DNA of 64,000 bases from Salmonella enterica subsp. enterica serovar Typhimurium str. LT2 (lineage in GTDB: Bacteria; Pseudomonadota; Gammaproteobacteria; Enterobacterales; Enterobacteriaceae). The translations under genes and the position numbers were made by a program. How positions within the stretch are numbered: the first letter of the stretch is position 1; each line of letters opens with the position of its first letter. The stretch is from the NCBI RefSeq assembly GCF_000006945.2, contig NC_003197.2, forward strand, positions 3,782,001 through 3,846,000. Direction: 5' to 3'. Below, one piece after another: positions 1 through 8,281 of this stretch. Below the pieces are notes generated by a model. The model saw only the letters and a list, made by a program, of their open reading frames with translations, did no database searches and had not been told where the DNA came from.

Positions 1-713
1 ATCTACTGGAAGATATTTTCAGCAAGATATTGATGAATGTGAGCGATCCTACGCTGGCGTCCACGCTTAAAAATACGATTAATACGGCGGTTCAACAGCG
101 TACCACGGTAGGGCTGGTCGGACTGGGTATCGCGCTCTATTCCGGCGTTAACTGGATGGGCAACCTGCGGGAAGCGATTCGCGCCCAGTCACGGGACGTC
201 TGGGAGCGCAAGCCGCAGGATCAGGAGAAAATCTGGCTCAAATATCTGCGCGATTTTATCTCGCTGATTGGATTATTAATCGCTTTAATCATTACGCTGT
301 CCATTACTTCCATCGCCGGTTCCGCCCAGCAGATGATCATCTCCGCCTTGTATCTCGACAGCATCGAATGGTTAAAACCGGCCTGGCATTTGATCGGTCT
401 GGCCATCTCTATTTTTGCCAACTATCTGCTTTTCTTCTGGATTTTCTGGCGACTGCCTCGCCATCGTCCCCGTAAAAAAGCGTTGATTCGCGGGACATTT
501 ATTGCCGCTATCGGTTTTGAGGTGATTAAAATCATTATGACTTATACGCTGCCGTCACTGGTGAAATCGCCTTCCGGCGCGGCGTTTGGCTCCGTACTCG
601 GTCTGATGGCCTTCTTCTACTTTTTTGCCCGCCTGACGTTATTCTGCGCGGCCTGGATAGCCACCGCCGAATACAAGGACGACCCGCGAATGCCGGGTAA
701 AACGCAACGCTAG
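1..713 (+). CDS. yhjD: YhjD inner-membrane protein, YihY/BrkB family (5' end cut by window)
   Basis: The reading frame is open from base 3 and ends at a TAG, so this is the C-terminal part (about 237 residues) of a protein whose start lies before the window. It is a multi-spanning membrane protein: hydrophobic helices lie around the segments LIGLLIALIITLSITS, WHLIGLAISIFANYLLFFWI and AAIGFEVIKIIMTYTL. The tail is basic and hydrophilic. The sequence matches the YihY/BrkB-type family member YhjD, which in Escherichia coli is about 337 residues. The family's biochemical role is not settled; a link to lipid A/LPS export has been proposed from suppressor work. The TTG/ATG codons near base 30 are internal and are not the start. 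Confidence 0.9.
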   Translation, partial: LLEDIFSKILMNVSDPTLASTLKNTINTAVQQRTTVGLVGLGIALYSGVNWMGNLREAIRAQSRDVWERKPQDQEKIWLKYLRDFISLIGLLIALIITLSITSIAGSAQQMIISALYLDSIEWLKPAWHLIGLAISIFANYLLFFWIFWRLPRHRPRKKALIRGTFIAAIGFEVIKIIMTYTLPSLVKSPSGAAFGSVLGLMAFFYFFARLTLFCAAWIATAEYKDDPRMPGKTQR

Positions 714-726
714 TCTGCGGCTTGCT

Positions 727-803
727 GCCGAATGGCACGCACGGCGTCGTCATTCGGCCTACTGATGTGTAGACCCAGGCCGGGCAAGCAAAGCGTACCC
801 GGC
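727..803. repeat. REP/BIME element after yhjD
   Basis: Two REP-like units lie in opposite orientation: one opens with CCGAATGGC and closes with ATTCGGCCTAC, the other opens with GTAGACCCAGGCCGGG and closes with TACCCGGC. This is the usual layout of an enteric BIME at a gene end. It probably acts in mRNA 3'-end stability or gyrase/IHF binding, as known for the class. Confidence 0.75.
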
Positions 804-1063
804 GGTACAATCAGGCACGTCCTTCCGCCTCATCTCATTGTTTCAGCATATAAATCCAGTAATTAACTTTTATTTAACCAGAAACCAGTTTTATCCACCA
901 ATTCTAAAATTATGTGAAGCATTTCATAGACGCAAAATGGCTGGCTTAAACATTATCCCCTTTTTGCGCTTTTTTTGACCATTTTTAGCTTTTGTTACAC
1001 ATTGAAATATAACTTTTGCTGTGCGTAATATGGCTATTCGTTCGCTAAAAATAAGAAAATAGT
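804..1063. other. Intergenic region upstream of yhjE, no gene seen
   Basis: AT-rich sequence without a convincing reading frame. It must hold the yhjE promoter. I could not fix a promoter with confidence. Confidence 0.5.
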
Positions 1064-2386
1064 ATGCAAGCAACCGCCACAACACTCGACCATGAGCAGG
1101 AACATGTTCCGGTAAACTCACGCAATAAAGTCGTTATTGCCTCGCTTATCGGCACCGCGATTGAGTTCTTCGACTTCTATATTTACGCCACCGCAGCGGT
1201 GATCGTGTTCCCCCTTATCTTCTTCCCCCAGGGCGATCCCACTGCGGCAACGCTACAATCGCTCGCCACCTTCGCTATCGCGTTTGTGGCGCGTCCGATT
1301 GGCTCTGCGCTATTCGGTCACTTCGGCGACCGGGTAGGCCGCAAAGTCACGCTGGTGGCTTCGCTGCTGACGATGGGGATCTCCACGGTCATTATCGGTC
1401 TGTTACCGGGCTACGCGACGATAGGTATTTTCGCGCCGCTGCTGCTGGCGCTGGCGCGTTTCGGTCAGGGACTGGGGCTGGGCGGCGAATGGGGCGGCGC
1501 AGCGTTATTAGCGACGGAGAATGCGCCGCCGCGCAAACGCGCGCTGTATGGCTCCTTCCCGCAGTTGGGCGCGCCGATCGGCTTCTTTTTTGCCAATGGC
1601 ACCTTCCTGTTGCTCTCCTGGCTGCTGACCGACGAGCAGTTTATGAGCTGGGGCTGGCGCGTGCCGTTTATCTTCTCGGCGGTGCTGGTGATTATCGGCC
1701 TGTATGTGCGCGTGTCGCTGCATGAAACGCCGGTGTTTGCGAAAGTCGCCGCAGCGAAAAAACAGGTAAAAATACCGCTGGGCACGTTGCTGACGAAGCA
1801 TGTCCGCGTAACCGTTCTCGGCACGTTTATTATGCTGGCGACCTACACGCTGTTCTATATCATGACCGTCTATTCCATGACTTACAGCACGGCCGCCGCG
1901 CCGGTGGGGCTTGGCTTGCCGCGCAATGAAATACTGTGGATGCTGATGATGGCGGTGATTGGTTTCGGCGTGATGGTGCCCATCGCCGGCCTGCTGGCGG
2001 ACGCATTTGGCCGTCGGAAAAGCATGGTCATCATTACCACGCTCATCATTCTCTTCGCGTTGTTCGCCTTTACCCCGCTGCTGGGTTCAGGCAATCCAGC
2101 GCTGGTATTCGTGTTCCTGTTGTTAGGCCTGAGCCTGATGGGGCTGACCTTCGGCCCAATGGGAGCGCTGCTGCCGGAGCTATTTCCGACGGAAGTGCGC
2201 TATACCGGCGCATCGTTTTCCTACAATGTCTCATCGATTCTGGGCGCTTCCGTCGCGCCGTATATTGCCGCATGGCTGCAAAGCCACTACGGGCTGGCGG
2301 CGGTAGGGGTTTACCTGGCGTCAATGGCGGCGCTGACGCTGATTGCACTGCTGTTAACCCATGAGACGCGTCATCAGGCGTTGTAA
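1064..2386 (+). CDS. yhjE: YhjE, MFS metabolite:H+ symporter (MHS family)
   Basis: A 440-residue protein with about twelve membrane helices and a short hydrophilic N-terminus, typical of the major facilitator superfamily. The N-terminal segment IEFFDFYIYATAAVIVF is characteristic of the MHS branch (relatives of ShiA, ProP and KgtP). The cytoplasmic loop motif GHFGDRVGRK lies between helices 2 and 3 (about residues 85-95), and a second copy, GLLADAFGRRKS, follows in the C-terminal half. Family knowledge says proton-coupled uptake of a small organic acid or osmolyte; the substrate of YhjE is not known. The gene stands alone, followed at once by a REP element. Confidence 0.93.
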   Translation: MQATATTLDHEQEHVPVNSRNKVVIASLIGTAIEFFDFYIYATAAVIVFPLIFFPQGDPTAATLQSLATFAIAFVARPIGSALFGHFGDRVGRKVTLVASLLTMGISTVIIGLLPGYATIGIFAPLLLALARFGQGLGLGGEWGGAALLATENAPPRKRALYGSFPQLGAPIGFFFANGTFLLLSWLLTDEQFMSWGWRVPFIFSAVLVIIGLYVRVSLHETPVFAKVAAAKKQVKIPLGTLLTKHVRVTVLGTFIMLATYTLFYIMTVYSMTYSTAAAPVGLGLPRNEILWMLMMAVIGFGVMVPIAGLLADAFGRRKSMVIITTLIILFALFAFTPLLGSGNPALVFVFLLLGLSLMGLTFGPMGALLPELFPTEVRYTGASFSYNVSSILGASVAPYIAAWLQSHYGLAAVGVYLASMAALTLIALLLTHETRHQAL

Positions 2387-2390
2387 TAGG

Positions 2391-2416
2391 GCGCCGGATG
2401 GCATCATCCGGCGCTA
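2391..2416. repeat. REP unit between yhjE and yhjG
   Basis: GCGCCGGATGGC and GCCGGCGCTAC-like arms form a short REP stem-loop exactly between the convergent ends of yhjE and yhjG, where it could serve either transcript. Confidence 0.75.
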
Positions 2417-2425
2417 CGTTTCACG

Positions 2426-4486
2426 TTACTGCTTCATCTGCGTTAAAATCGTCCGGCACTGATTGGCTTCGCCTTCAGAGGGCGAAATTAGCGCCAATAG
2501 CGCGGCGGCGGGCGTTACCAACGTCGCCAGCGCTGCCGCAACCGCGCCGCGCGCAATCAGCGGGCCGGGCTTGACGCCCGCCTGCGGATTTTTAAATGTC
2601 CCGCGCACGTACAGCGGCGATCGCAGCGTAATAATACGAATCCCCTTACTTTCCGGATCAATGGTTAAATCGAGCTGTTCAGAGGCGAAGCTCGCCGTAC
2701 CGGTCACGTTAATCAACGCATTTTCTGTATCAAAAGCAAAAATTTGCGGTCGCGCCACGCCGTTCGTAATATTGAGATTCGCCGCCGCGCAGTTAACCCG
2801 CACTTCGTCATCGCCAAAAATCTGCCCGACAATATAGTTGCCGACGTTCAGCCCCACGATTTCCATCAGGTTGCGGCTAATCAATCCATCATTCATCAAT
2901 AACTTCAGATTGCCGTTACTGTTGCCAAGCAGCGCGGCGACCGAGTTGCCCGTCCCGCGAATATCCGCATCGCCGTTCAGCTCGCCCAGCGTTTTCTGCA
3001 TCAGCTCCACATCCGGCATCAGTTCTTTAAGCTTCAGCCGACGCGCCTGTATATCCGCCCGCCCCTGCATTGGCTTTTTATCCCCTTCCAGATGGATGTT
3101 GGAGACAATACTGCCGCCTGCCAGACCAAACTTCAGCGGCTGTAGACGTAAGTCGGCGTTTTTCAGGATGATATGGGTCGAAAGATCGCTAATCGGTAGA
3201 CTGCCGCCATGTTCAATACGTCGGCCTTTAAACCGGACATCGGCGTCCATAACGTCCCATTTGTCGGTTTCAAAGCGATCGTAAGGCAACACTTTATCCG
3301 CCGGCTGAACATTCTTCTCGCCTTTGCGCTGTTCAGACCGTTTCGACTGCTCAGCGTCTTTCCCGGAATCCACGCCAATCAGCGGCCCAAGATCGGCCAG
3401 GCGTAACTGGCGCGATTCGACATCGCCTTCCAGTTTAGGGCGCGGTTTACCGGTGGTATAAGTGAGGGAGCCGTGGATATCACTGTCGCCAATGCGCCCG
3501 TTAAAACCGCGATAATCAAATACTGATGACTTTTCGGCGTCAATTTTCGCCACCAATCGCCCATCGGTCTCAAACGGCGGCGTATCCGGCAGCAGCACGC
3601 CGGTTAAATCATATAAATCGCCCAGTGAATCGCCAGAGAATTTAAGCCGCAGATCGACGCCGCCCATTTTCATCGGTTCGTTCACCACGCCGCTAAAAGC
3701 CACCCGCGTATTACCAGAGCGGAAATCGGCCTGCACAGGAAAAGGCGTACTTTCGCTGCGTAGCGCCAGCATACCGCCTATTTTCCCCGTACCGGTCAAC
3801 GGTTCCCCGTTATAACGCCCCTGCGCCTTCAGGCCGAAGACATAGTCGCCCACGGTGGATTTGTCTGCTTTGCCTTTCGTTCCCGTCACTTCGCTGAACG
3901 GCAACGGTTTGCCTAACGGATCGATCAGAATAGTGATATCCGCCTTGCTGACCTTATCATCGATCGCGATTCGCCCCTGGTCGAAGAGAATATTATCCAG
4001 CCGGAAGGACCAGGCGGAAGGTTTAGCATTGGGGTCCGTATTCTTGTCTTGCGCGAGGTTAAAGGTCCAGTTATTGGTTTTCTCGGACAGACGAATAAGA
4101 CGCGCGTCGGGTTTCACCAGTTTGATCCACGGCAGCCAGACGGTTTTGGTCAGGAGCGCCAGTGGGGCAAGCGTCGCCTCAACGCGTGGCAGATGCACCA
4201 TCGTGACTTCCGGAATATCTGGCGGATTGCCGAGAATGACGTCTTCCGCGTGAACATGCGGCCACGGTACCCAGCTTCGCCAGCCGGTCTCCTGTTTTTG
4301 GCGTTCCCACACCACGCCTAAATCGCCGCGAATAGCGAAAGGCCGGTTCAATTCGGTAGAGACTTTCTGGTTGATGGTCGGTTTGAGGCGGTTCCAGTCA
4401 AATGTTGCGATCAACAAAATCACTATGGCGATCAACAACAAGAAAGTCCCTGTGATGGCGGCGGTTATTTTGCCTGCTTTAGTCAT
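2426..4486 (-). CDS. yhjG: YhjG, AsmA-family inner-membrane-anchored protein
   Basis: A 686-residue protein with one N-terminal membrane anchor (about residues 7-29, ITAAITGTFLLLIAIVILLI) followed by a large periplasmic region. The start ATFDWNRLKPTINQKV is the AsmA signature, and the C-terminal part with DLTIDPESKGIRIITLRSP is the AsmA_2-type region. AsmA-like proteins are now viewed as bridge-like carriers affecting phospholipid transport to the outer membrane. For YhjG the direct role is inferred from family only. A charged, low-complexity stretch (about residues 375-395, DAEQSKRSEQRKGEKN) interrupts the fold. Its end converges on yhjE across a REP; it is not evidently operonic with pdeH. 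Confidence 0.92.
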   Translation of the reverse strand: MTKAGKITAAITGTFLLLIAIVILLIATFDWNRLKPTINQKVSTELNRPFAIRGDLGVVWERQKQETGWRSWVPWPHVHAEDVILGNPPDIPEVTMVHLPRVEATLAPLALLTKTVWLPWIKLVKPDARLIRLSEKTNNWTFNLAQDKNTDPNAKPSAWSFRLDNILFDQGRIAIDDKVSKADITILIDPLGKPLPFSEVTGTKGKADKSTVGDYVFGLKAQGRYNGEPLTGTGKIGGMLALRSESTPFPVQADFRSGNTRVAFSGVVNEPMKMGGVDLRLKFSGDSLGDLYDLTGVLLPDTPPFETDGRLVAKIDAEKSSVFDYRGFNGRIGDSDIHGSLTYTTGKPRPKLEGDVESRQLRLADLGPLIGVDSGKDAEQSKRSEQRKGEKNVQPADKVLPYDRFETDKWDVMDADVRFKGRRIEHGGSLPISDLSTHIILKNADLRLQPLKFGLAGGSIVSNIHLEGDKKPMQGRADIQARRLKLKELMPDVELMQKTLGELNGDADIRGTGNSVAALLGNSNGNLKLLMNDGLISRNLMEIVGLNVGNYIVGQIFGDDEVRVNCAAANLNITNGVARPQIFAFDTENALINVTGTASFASEQLDLTIDPESKGIRIITLRSPLYVRGTFKNPQAGVKPGPLIARGAVAAALATLVTPAAALLALISPSEGEANQCRTILTQMKQ

Positions 4487-4595
4487 GTGTTATTTCCTCA
4501 CTTCTTCCCTTGCCTGTCCTAAAGATAGTTCAGCCAGACGAAAAAGGAGGATGACCGCGCCTCGTAATACCACGTATTACGGGAACAGTCTGGCG

Positions 4596-5363
4596 TTACA
4601 GGGTCAGAATCACCTCTTCGAGCGATATCAGCGGCACGGGTCGAGAAAGAAAATAGCCCTGGGCGGCAAAGGCGGGCGAACGCTGCACATCACGCCACTC
4701 TTCCAGCGTCTCCACGCCCTCGACAATAACGCCGCGGCAGTAGCGGTTCATCAGTTGCAGCAGCAGAGTGAACAGGTTGCGTCCCTCCGGGGACTGACGC
4801 AGCATGACGAACAGCTCGCGCGCCACTTTAATGTAGTCATAACGCACTTCGCTCAGCGCTGAAAAATTGGCCATACCGGTACCAAAATCATCCAGCCACA
4901 GCGGGCCGAACTCACACATCGAGGCGAAAGAGGAGTCTTTCGGCAAACGAATATGTTCCACCAGTTCGAAACGCAGCCAGGGTAAGCGCTCCATCGCTGC
5001 CAGAATGTCCGGCTGTCGTCGCATGGCAATCAGCGTAGGGCCGTCGACATTGACCGATGCCAATAAGTGATGGCGAGTGAAAAAATCCGCTTTTTGTTCG
5101 AGCTGATGAAGTTGTTCTTTCACTACGTCAATGCGGTGTCGAACCGCTAACTCCGCGAAATAACGATCCGGGGCAATACGTCTGGAAGGGTTATCAGGAT
5201 GGGTGACGACAGTGAGAAGTTCAACCGCCATCAGACGGCCATCCGTCTGGTATATCGGCTGGTAAGTATAGGCACGCTCGCATTGCAGCCAATAGCGCCG
5301 TTCCTGCAAATTCTCTATACCTGCATCAGGAACGCGTAGCTGCTGGATAACCTGCTTTATCAT
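4596..5363 (-). CDS. pdeH: PdeH (YhjH), EAL-domain c-di-GMP phosphodiesterase
   Basis: A 255-residue stand-alone EAL domain without a membrane anchor. The signature reads ELL instead of EAL (residues about 43-45, AVELLTVV), followed by VNVDGPT, the metal/catalytic motif DDFGTG, YDYIKVARE and the late VEGVET motif. This is the pattern of an active phosphodiesterase that lowers c-di-GMP and keeps the YcgR flagellar brake off. I chose the ATG at 5363, with AGGA eight bases upstream. A longer frame from a TTG at 5408 would begin at or ahead of the predicted transcription start of the FliA promoter, and 255 residues is the usual family length. Regulation is therefore with class III flagellar genes. 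Confidence 0.95.
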   Translation of the reverse strand: MIKQVIQQLRVPDAGIENLQERRYWLQCERAYTYQPIYQTDGRLMAVELLTVVTHPDNPSRRIAPDRYFAELAVRHRIDVVKEQLHQLEQKADFFTRHHLLASVNVDGPTLIAMRRQPDILAAMERLPWLRFELVEHIRLPKDSSFASMCEFGPLWLDDFGTGMANFSALSEVRYDYIKVARELFVMLRQSPEGRNLFTLLLQLMNRYCRGVIVEGVETLEEWRDVQRSPAFAAQGYFLSRPVPLISLEEVILTL

Positions 5364-5411
5364 CTCAGTTGTCCTGTTAATGGGAGTGTGACTGTCCGGA
5401 CTCGTCAAAGG

Positions 5412-5438
5412 TTATCGGCGTTCAGGCAGAGAACTTTA
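5412..5438 (-). promoter_or_regulatory. Sigma-28 (FliA) promoter of pdeH
   Basis: Read on the minus strand, TAAAGTTC is followed after exactly 11 bases by GCCGATAA. This is essentially the FliA consensus (TAAA-N15-GCCGATAA). The start of transcription should fall near 5405, about 40 bases before the chosen ATG. Confidence 0.93.
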
Positions 5439-5591
5439 CCCTCGGTCCCTGGCAAAATAAAAACAGCCCCCGAAACTTGTCAAAAATACGCACTTGCTCA
5501 AAAAAATAATGGACCGATGTTTTAATATTATTGACCACTAAACATCCACAGCGCACACTAACGCTAATTTTTACAGATCAGGTTCACGACT

Positions 5592-6521
5592 ATGTCTAAA
5601 AAGATTGCCGTGATTGGCGAATGCATGATTGAGCTGTCGCAGAAAGGCGCTGATGTTCAGCGCGGCTTCGGCGGCGACACGCTGAATACCTCCGTTTATA
5701 TTGCCCGTCAGGTCGATTCTGCCGCTCTGGCCGTTCACTATGTGACGGCGCTGGGTACCGACAGTTTCAGCCAACAGATGCTGGAGGCGTGGCAGCATGA
5801 AAATGTGGATACCTCGCTAACGCAGCGGATGGAAAATCGCCTGCCAGGCCTCTATTACATCGAAACCGATGACACTGGCGAGCGTACCTTCTACTACTGG
5901 CGTAACGAAGCGGCAGCGAAATTCTGGCTGGAGAGCGAGCAGTCAGCGGCTATCTGCGAGACGCTGGCGACCTTCGATTATCTCTACCTGAGCGGCATTA
6001 GCCTCGCGATTTTAAGCCCGACCAGCCGTGATAAGCTGCTGTCTTTATTGCGTGAATGCCGGGCCAACGGCGGGAAAGTCATTTTTGATAATAACTATCG
6101 CCCGCGTTTATGGACAAGTCGCGAAGAAACGCAGCAGGTCTATCAAAAGATGCTGGAATGTACTGATATCGCCTTCCTGACACTGGACGATGAAGACGCG
6201 CTATGGGGTCAGCAACCAGTGGAAGAGGTCATTGCCCGCACCCATGCGGCAGGCGTGCAGGAAGTGGTGGTAAAACGCGGGGCGGACTCTTGCCTGGTCT
6301 CGATTCAGGGCGAGGCGCTCATTGACGTTCCGGCAGTGAAACTGCCGAAAGAGAAAGTGATAGACACCACTGCCGCAGGCGACTCCTTCAGCGCCGGTTA
6401 TCTGGCCGTTCGTTTGACGGGCGGCAGCGCGACGGATGCCGCGAAGCGCGGACACCTGACGGCCAGCACGGTGATTCAGTACCGTGGGGCCATTATTCCG
6501 CACGACGCGATGCCGCAGTAA
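5592..6521 (+). CDS. kdgK: KdgK, 2-keto-3-deoxygluconate kinase
   Basis: A 309-residue ribokinase/PfkB-type sugar kinase that phosphorylates 2-keto-3-deoxygluconate to KDPG, feeding the Entner-Doudoroff aldolase in hexuronate and pectin breakdown in the cytosol. The substrate-side motif GGDTLNTSVYIAR lies near residue 28. The C-terminal PfkB signature DTTAAGDSFSAGY (about residues 256-268) carries the catalytic base Asp. Length agrees with the enteric enzyme. The gene is transcribed away from pdeH; the roughly 170-base gap must hold its promoter. KdgR control is known for this gene elsewhere, but I could not place a clear KdgR box here. Confidence 0.95.
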   Translation: MSKKIAVIGECMIELSQKGADVQRGFGGDTLNTSVYIARQVDSAALAVHYVTALGTDSFSQQMLEAWQHENVDTSLTQRMENRLPGLYYIETDDTGERTFYYWRNEAAAKFWLESEQSAAICETLATFDYLYLSGISLAILSPTSRDKLLSLLRECRANGGKVIFDNNYRPRLWTSREETQQVYQKMLECTDIAFLTLDDEDALWGQQPVEEVIARTHAAGVQEVVVKRGADSCLVSIQGEALIDVPAVKLPKEKVIDTTAAGDSFSAGYLAVRLTGGSATDAAKRGHLTASTVIQYRGAIIPHDAMPQ

Positions 6522-6533
6522 GTCATTCGCTCT

Positions 6534-6566
6534 TGCCCGGTGGCGCTGCGCTTACCGGGCCGACAG
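6534..6566. repeat. REP unit between kdgK and yhjJ
   Basis: GCCCGGTGGCGCTGCG and CTTACCGGGC form a classic REP hairpin between two convergent genes, ending 9 bases before the yhjJ stop codon. Confidence 0.8.
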
Positions 6567-6574
6567 GCGGCAGC

Positions 6575-8062
6575 TTACTGTGCCGCCGGTGTCTCCGTCA
6601 CTTCCGGATGCGCCTCATCTGCTTCAACAGCGGCGGCAGTAGTCGGGACCATGATTTCATCCCACGTCGCCTTTAACGCCTTCATATTAAATTCCGGCTC
6701 GCCTTGCGGTTGCAGCAAAATTAATGCCATCTCCTGCGATAGCTGCTGACGTAAATTCTGATTGAGCATATCAACGGTCAGGCTGTTGAGGAAATTCTGG
6801 CGCAGCTTCTGATACTGCTCCGGCGCGATATCCACCACTTGATTCTGCAGCGAGCGCATACGCTGTCCAGTCAAAATGTCAGTATCGGTACGCGCGTAGG
6901 TCGCGAACAGCTTTTGCAATTCGAGATTTTTCTGCGCCACCAGCGCAGTAAACTCCTCTTCCGACAAACCTTTGTCGCGTACTTTCGCCAGTTCATTCGC
7001 CACCAGGCTCAAATTGGTATTGAGCTTATCATTAGGTGATTCAATGTTGATGGCGCACTGCGCGCGCAGAAACAGAACCCGGCAGTCAAACCCCAGACCA
7101 ATATCTTTCGCGTTATTTTTAGTAAGCTCTTGCTGGATATGCCAGAACAGCGCTTCGCGCGCCAGATCCGCCTGCCAGTAGCGCAACAGCGCCGCCGACT
7201 CGCGAATCGGTTGCCACGGCGTATCCCACATAATGGAGAGACGATCCTGGCGCACCGCATCGGTCATAATGCTCACTGATTCCGCCCGCAGCGGCGAAAG
7301 CGTCGGCACCGGGGCGGGCGTTTCGCGTTTACCTTTCAGCGTACCGAACGTTTTATTGATCTGCTCGGCGACGGAGCGCGCATCAATGTTGCCGACAACA
7401 ATCAGCGTCATGGCATCCGGGGTGTACCATTTTTCATAGAAAGCCTGAATTTTGGCTGCGTCTACCGGCTGCTTTAACGGTTCCGCGGGATCGTGCCCCA
7501 ATAACGCCGACCCTTTCAGCCGATAACGCCACCAGCCCTCTTTAGTATCTGCTGGCCACGTCGCAACCATATCTTCGCTGCTTAACGCATGATTCACCGT
7601 CTCTGGCGTAATGGTTAATTTACCGGAGACGTTAGCCAGATAGGTCAGCGCTTCTTTCAGCAGATCGTTACGGTTATTGGGTAAACTGAGGTTATAGAGC
7701 GTGGAATCATAAGAAACAATAACGGGCGGCATGGGACGTTTCGGATCAAACCCTTGCTGCCATAAAGAACGTGCCTGTGCGGCATCCAGACCACCGCTTT
7801 GCGTCAGCGCGATACGGGGAATCGCATGGCTGAACCCGCTCTGTTGCGTACTTTCGGTGAGCGAACCGGTATTAACCTGGAGACGAACTTCAATACGATC
7901 GCTGGGGCGCTGAGGCGTAGCCAACACTTGCCACTGTAACCCATTAGCCAGCGTCCCCTGTTGCCATGCCGGATCGGGCTGGAGCGCATCTGCCTGCACA
8001 TAGCCGGCAGAGGCCAACATCAACAGACTGCCCGCTAAGAGTCGAATTTTTGTGCCCTGCAT
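6575..8062 (-). CDS. yhjJ: YhjJ, exported M16-peptidase-like protein with degenerate zinc motif
   Basis: A 495-residue protein with a clear signal peptide (about residues 1-24, hydrophobic core LLAGSLLMLASAGYVQA), so it should be periplasmic. The fold is that of M16 (pitrilysin/PqqL-type) peptidases, including the VVGNIDA segment near residue 223 typical of the second subdomain. The catalytic zinc motif HxxEH is not intact: the corresponding place, GFSHAIPRIAL, keeps the first His but has no Glu-His pair. It is therefore probably not an active zinc peptidase. The start is supported by AGGGG six bases upstream of the ATG. It converges on kdgK. Confidence 0.9.
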   Translation of the reverse strand: MQGTKIRLLAGSLLMLASAGYVQADALQPDPAWQQGTLANGLQWQVLATPQRPSDRIEVRLQVNTGSLTESTQQSGFSHAIPRIALTQSGGLDAAQARSLWQQGFDPKRPMPPVIVSYDSTLYNLSLPNNRNDLLKEALTYLANVSGKLTITPETVNHALSSEDMVATWPADTKEGWWRYRLKGSALLGHDPAEPLKQPVDAAKIQAFYEKWYTPDAMTLIVVGNIDARSVAEQINKTFGTLKGKRETPAPVPTLSPLRAESVSIMTDAVRQDRLSIMWDTPWQPIRESAALLRYWQADLAREALFWHIQQELTKNNAKDIGLGFDCRVLFLRAQCAINIESPNDKLNTNLSLVANELAKVRDKGLSEEEFTALVAQKNLELQKLFATYARTDTDILTGQRMRSLQNQVVDIAPEQYQKLRQNFLNSLTVDMLNQNLRQQLSQEMALILLQPQGEPEFNMKALKATWDEIMVPTTAAAVEADEAHPEVTETPAAQ

Positions 8063-8281
8063 GTGAACCCCTGATCAACAATCCTGGTAATAAAAAGACA
8101 GCCCCGGCAGGGATGCCTGAATATGACGTAAAAACACTTCGTGTTAGACCGCGAGAACCTAAAAATGTCACGGAAGAAGTGAAATAATCCCTAAGCATCA
8201 TGCTGTATGCTTTGGGCGCAGGGGTCAATTATGCGCAAACACCCGCAGTCCTGGAAGGGACTACGGGCATAAGTGGCGAGA

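Noticed and set aside
5501..5560. Possible KdgR operator before kdgK
   Set aside because: The sequence is AT-rich with only loose symmetry; I could not match a KdgR box with confidence.
8243..8270. Hairpin CCCGCAGTCC / GGGACTACGGG after dctA
   Set aside because: Arms are imperfect and no T-run follows in either direction, so I did not call a terminator.
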